Positions 7,509-9,565 of a stretch of 9,565 nt of DNA are shown piece after piece. The translations under genes were made by a program, and so were the position numbers. Position 1 is the stretch's first letter, and every line of letters starts with the position of its first letter. The notes under the pieces are model-generated. The model was not told where the DNA came from. It made no database searches and saw only the letters and a list, made by a program, of their open reading frames with translations. This stretch comes from Leucobacter sp. (GTDB lineage: Bacteria > Actinomycetota > Actinomycetes > Actinomycetales > Microbacteriaceae): positions 1 to 9,565 of the forward strand of contig JAGNOB010000029.1 of the NCBI GenBank assembly GCA_017990305.1. The letters run 5' to 3'.

Positions 7509-8291
7509 ATGCGTATTCTGTTGCCGCCCTCCGAGACCAAGCGTCTCGGAGGGCGGCAATCGTTTTTCCCCGACGACCTGTTCCTCGCCTCCGAGCTGGG
7601 GGCGACGCGCCAACTGGTACGCGGTGCACTCGAGCACGCGAGCGGCAGCGAGGAGAGCGCGACGAAGGCGCTGAAGCTGGGCGTGAAGAATCGCGATGAG
7701 CGGCTGCGCAATCTGGAGCTCGATTCGAGTGGCGCGATGCCAGCGATCGAGCGCTATACCGGGGTGCTCTTTGACGCGCTCGCCGTTGCAGAGCTGCCCG
7801 CGGAGGCGCGTGCTTGGATCGACGAGCATGTCTTCGTTCAGTCGGCGCTCTTCGGCCTTGTACGCGCCGACGACCAGATTCCCGGGTACCGCCTATCGGC
7901 ATCGTCACGTTTGCCCGAACTGGACACCTCCCTCGCGAGGCTCTGGGCGCCGGAGCACAGTGAGTCGCTCCTGGGCGCCGACTACGTGCTCGACCTGCGT
8001 TCGAAGGATTATGCCGCGCTCGCACCGCTGCCAGGACTCGGCGCGGCGCGCACCGACTACCTTGATGTCGTCGCCCGCGGCACAGACGGTGAGGTGCGAG
8101 CACTGAACCACTTCAACAAGGCGGCAAAGGGAGACCTCGTCCGGCGGCTGGCGCAGTCAGCGCCGGAGATCGGGTCGCGCGACGAATTGCTCGATTGGGC
8201 TGCTTCCGAGGGGCTCGAAATGGGCGGCTCTGAAACGGGTGGCACCGTGCGCCTCGTCACCGATCAGGGGAAACCGGCCTCGAGCCGTTAG
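7509..8291 (+). CDS. yaaA: YaaA/DUF328 family protein (peroxide stress)
   Basis: The E. coli homologue YaaA is induced by OxyR, limits free iron and so DNA damage during hydrogen peroxide stress, and is reported to bind DNA. The 260 residues have the family landmarks: the N-terminal LLPPSETK (4-11), the actinobacterial counterpart of the E. coli start, YTGVLFDAL at 83-91, ALFGLVRADDQIPGYRLS from 113, and LNHFNKAAKG at 199-208. It is probably cytoplasmic; no signal or membrane segment is seen. ATG 7509 is well supported because the conserved motif begins at residue 4. There is no ribosome-binding site, but a -10-like TAGGCT lies just upstream, so the mRNA may be leaderless. Codons 5-20 also form an intrinsic-terminator-like structure. 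The phosphatase gene follows with almost no gap. No OxyR-like site was recognised. The function here is inferred from the family. Confidence 0.93.
   Translation: MRILLPPSETKRLGGRQSFFPDDLFLASELGATRQLVRGALEHASGSEESATKALKLGVKNRDERLRNLELDSSGAMPAIERYTGVLFDALAVAELPAEARAWIDEHVFVQSALFGLVRADDQIPGYRLSASSRLPELDTSLARLWAPEHSESLLGADYVLDLRSKDYAALAPLPGLGAARTDYLDVVARGTDGEVRALNHFNKAAKGDLVRRLAQSAPEIGSRDELLDWAASEGLEMGGSETGGTVRLVTDQGKPASSR
7521..7567 (+). terminator. Intrinsic-terminator-like hairpin inside the 5' end of yaaA
   Basis: The 17 bases at 7521-7537 are perfectly complementary to 7543-7559, with a five-base loop (CAAGC), and TTTTT follows at 7563-7567 after TCG. A GC-rich stem with a T-run on the + strand is the classic Rho-independent form. 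It is within the coding sequence: the arms encode yaaA residues 5-17 and the T-run is the Phe19-Phe20 codons. It is the only strong terminator candidate after atpC and would end atp transcripts about 110 bases beyond the atpC stop. A T-run is absent on the other side, so it would act in the + direction only. Confidence 0.75.
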
Positions 8292-8294
8292 AAT
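8289..8294 (+). promoter_or_regulatory. Candidate -10 element for the PP2C phosphatase gene
   Basis: TAGAAT fits TANNNT and overlaps the yaaA stop codon. Transcription would begin near 8301, just before the AGGAG at 8305-8309 and after the upstream ATG 8297, which agrees with GTG 8318 as the start. No good -35 is visible, so this is weak. Confidence 0.3.
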
Positions 8295-8304
8295 ATATGA
8301 GTGC

Positions 8305-8309
8305 AGGAG
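8305..8309 (+). promoter_or_regulatory. Shine-Dalgarno that decides the phosphatase start
   Basis: AGGAG lies eight bases before the in-frame GTG 8318. The longer reading from ATG 8297 would place this site inside its own codons and has no ribosome site of its own, so GTG 8318 is preferred. Confidence 0.65.
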
Positions 8310-8317
8310 ACAAACAG

Positions 8318-9175
8318 GTGACGACCCACGGCGACAACGCAGTGAGGCGACGCCTCGCCTACCGTCCTGGCGGGGAAGCCGACATTGAGCTCTCCTGGCA
8401 CGCCATCACGCACGTCGGTAATCGACGAGAGACGAACCAGGACAGCTTCATCACTGTGCCTCCCGTCTTCGCCGTTGCGGATGGCATGGGCGGCCATTCG
8501 GCAGGGGAGGTGGCCTCGGCGGCCGTCGTGCGTCGCCTGAACGAGCTTGCCGGTGACCTCACGGTGACCGAGGACGACATTCTCGACATCCTCACACAGG
8601 CTGTTGACGATATTGAGATCGACACCGGCGATACTGAGCTCGGTGCCGGCACCACGGTGACTGGCGTCATCGTGGGCGAGCAGAGCGACGTTCCAGTGTG
8701 GAAAGTCTTCAACATTGGCGACTCCCGGGTGTACCAGTACTTTAAGGGTGCCCTGAGCCAGATCACAGTCGATCACTCAGTCGTGCAGCACCTGCTCGAC
8801 ACCGGCGCGATAACCGAGGAAGAGGCGGAGGTGCATCCGCACTCGAACGTCATCACTCGTGCGGTTGGGCTCGGCGAAGCACCGCTTCCCGACTACACCT
8901 CGCTCGCGCTAATCCCTGGCCAGCGCATCCTTATCTGCTCTGACGGGCTGACGAAGGAACTCACTGACGTCGGGATCCAATACTTCCTGTCGACCCAGCA
9001 AACAGCCGAAGATGCGGCTCGCACGCTCGTCGAGCAGGCGCTGAACAATGCCGGGCGTGATAACGTTACGGTCGTCGTGGTCGATGTGCATGCCGTCGGC
9101 GATGTCATCGACACCGGAAGCCTTGCCTCAAGTGGCATTGATCTTGACGTGAGCGGCAACGCTCCAAACGAATAG
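8318..9175 (+). CDS. PP2C-type Ser/Thr protein phosphatase
   Basis: It should remove phosphate from Ser/Thr residues using two bound metal ions (Mn2+ or Mg2+), reversing Hanks-type kinases. From GTG 8318 it has 285 residues, essentially one catalytic domain. The PP2C motifs are in order: RRETNQD with Asp42, VADGMGGHSAGE with Asp55, GAGTTVTG, FNIGDSRVYQY, VDHSVV, NVITRAVG, CSDGLT with Asp209, and GRDNVTVVVV with Asp248. All metal-binding aspartates are present, so it is probably active. No membrane segment or sensor domain is seen, unlike membrane-anchored PstP, so it is likely soluble. The N-terminus (1-25) and the C-terminal tail after about 255 are less conserved. ATG 8297 is the alternative start, adding seven residues. 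No kinase or FHA gene is seen nearby, so the partner is unknown. Its TAG overlaps the Shine-Dalgarno of the next gene. Confidence 0.94.
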   Translation: MTTHGDNAVRRRLAYRPGGEADIELSWHAITHVGNRRETNQDSFITVPPVFAVADGMGGHSAGEVASAAVVRRLNELAGDLTVTEDDILDILTQAVDDIEIDTGDTELGAGTTVTGVIVGEQSDVPVWKVFNIGDSRVYQYFKGALSQITVDHSVVQHLLDTGAITEEEAEVHPHSNVITRAVGLGEAPLPDYTSLALIPGQRILICSDGLTKELTDVGIQYFLSTQQTAEDAARTLVEQALNNAGRDNVTVVVVDVHAVGDVIDTGSLASSGIDLDVSGNAPNE

Positions 9176-9182
9176 GAGCCTC

Positions 9183-9565
9183 GTGCGCACCAACCCTTTC
9201 TCCTCGCCTTCTGTTCTTGCGGCAAAGCTGGGAGCGGCGTTGGTCGTCGCGGCCCTCGCGCTCACCGGGTGCAGCAGCGGGCCCGGCGAACGTAGCGAGA
9301 CCACGCTCACGAAGTCCGCTGATGGTGCGACGCTCACAGTCACCTACGTCGCCGAGGGCGATGACGTTGTTCAGCAGACCACTGAGAATGTCGTGGTCTA
9401 CGCGGAAAGCGGGATCGCAGATCGGGCCGCTGCCGAGGATCAGGTCGGTGAGCTTGTTGAGCAGTACAAGGGGATTCGAGGCGTTGACCACGCGATTGAG
9501 TTTGGTGATACCGAGCTCGTCGAGACGGTCACAATGAACTACACGGATCTCGATGTCGAGGCGTT
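9183..9565 (+). CDS. DUF1307/YehR-like lipoprotein, 3' partial
   Basis: The frame runs from GTG 9183 to the window end (127 codons) with no stop. AGGAG at 9174-9178, overlapping the phosphatase stop, lies four bases upstream. The N-terminus is a lipoprotein signal peptide: a basic residue, a hydrophobic stretch (about 11-27) and the lipobox LTGC with Cys30, so the mature protein should be lipid-anchored on the outside of the membrane. The mature part resembles YehR/DUF1307 lipoproteins: a TLTVTY strand, then VVQQTTEN, VGELVEQYKGIRGVDH and ETVTMNYTDLDVE. In Firmicutes members I recall the same order (TYTYKGD, TTEN, QYKNVKGV, ETVTVDYT), from memory and not a search. The function of this family is not known. 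Little of the protein should be missing if it has the usual length of about 150 residues. Confidence 0.85.
   Translation, partial: MRTNPFSSPSVLAAKLGAALVVAALALTGCSSGPGERSETTLTKSADGATLTVTYVAEGDDVVQQTTENVVVYAESGIADRAAAEDQVGELVEQYKGIRGVDHAIEFGDTELVETVTMNYTDLDVEA

Noticed and set aside
8268..8290. ECF-sigma-like promoter before the phosphatase gene
   Set aside because: GGGGAAACC and CGTT are present but only about ten bases apart, too close for the usual 16-17.

Overview
The window carries a nearly complete F1Fo ATP synthase operon, all on the + strand, in the order atpI-like (5' partial), atpB, atpE, atpF, atpH, atpA, atpG, atpD, atpC. After it come a YaaA/DUF328-family gene, a PP2C-type Ser/Thr protein phosphatase gene and the start of a DUF1307/YehR-like lipoprotein gene. 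Four things point to a high-GC Gram-positive bacterium of the Actinobacteria: the strong C/G bias at third codon positions, the GTG starts, the roughly 260-residue delta subunit and the very short epsilon subunit. The protein style suits the Microbacteriaceae, perhaps a Leucobacter relative. The genus is inference from memory, not a search.

Layout. 1-402 is the C-terminal part of a membrane protein in the AtpI position. 403-608 is the longest non-coding stretch; it holds a hairpin (421-448), a candidate extended -10 promoter (near 494) and an uncertain leader before atpB. 624-7450 holds the eight structural genes with short gaps. Hairpins sit in the atpE-atpF, atpH-atpA and atpA-atpG gaps, while atpF/atpH overlap by one base and atpD/atpC are two bases apart. 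7451-7508 is a short gap with a TANNNT element just before the yaaA ATG. yaaA (7509-8291), the phosphatase (best start GTG 8318) and the lipoprotein (9183 to beyond the window) are closely packed.

How the genes work together. AtpB, AtpE and AtpF form the membrane proton channel, rotor ring and stator. AtpH joins the stator to the AtpA3/AtpD3 catalytic head. AtpG and AtpC form the central stalk. The catalytic motifs of AtpA and AtpD are intact, so the enzyme should work. The downstream genes are not part of the synthase: YaaA is linked to oxidative stress and iron control in E. coli, and the phosphatase to Ser/Thr phosphorylation signalling.

The most striking non-coding signal is a perfect 17-bp inverted repeat followed by TTTTT, which has the form of a Rho-independent terminator. 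It lies inside codons 5-20 of yaaA, 12 bases after its start codon. No other strong terminator is visible after atpC, so this element may end the atp transcript and, because yaaA looks leaderless, may also link yaaA transcription to its translation. Other points of interest are a duplicated N-terminal domain in delta, an 86-residue epsilon without the inhibitory helical domain, unusual residues in the a and c subunits at their interface, and an unclear atpB start.
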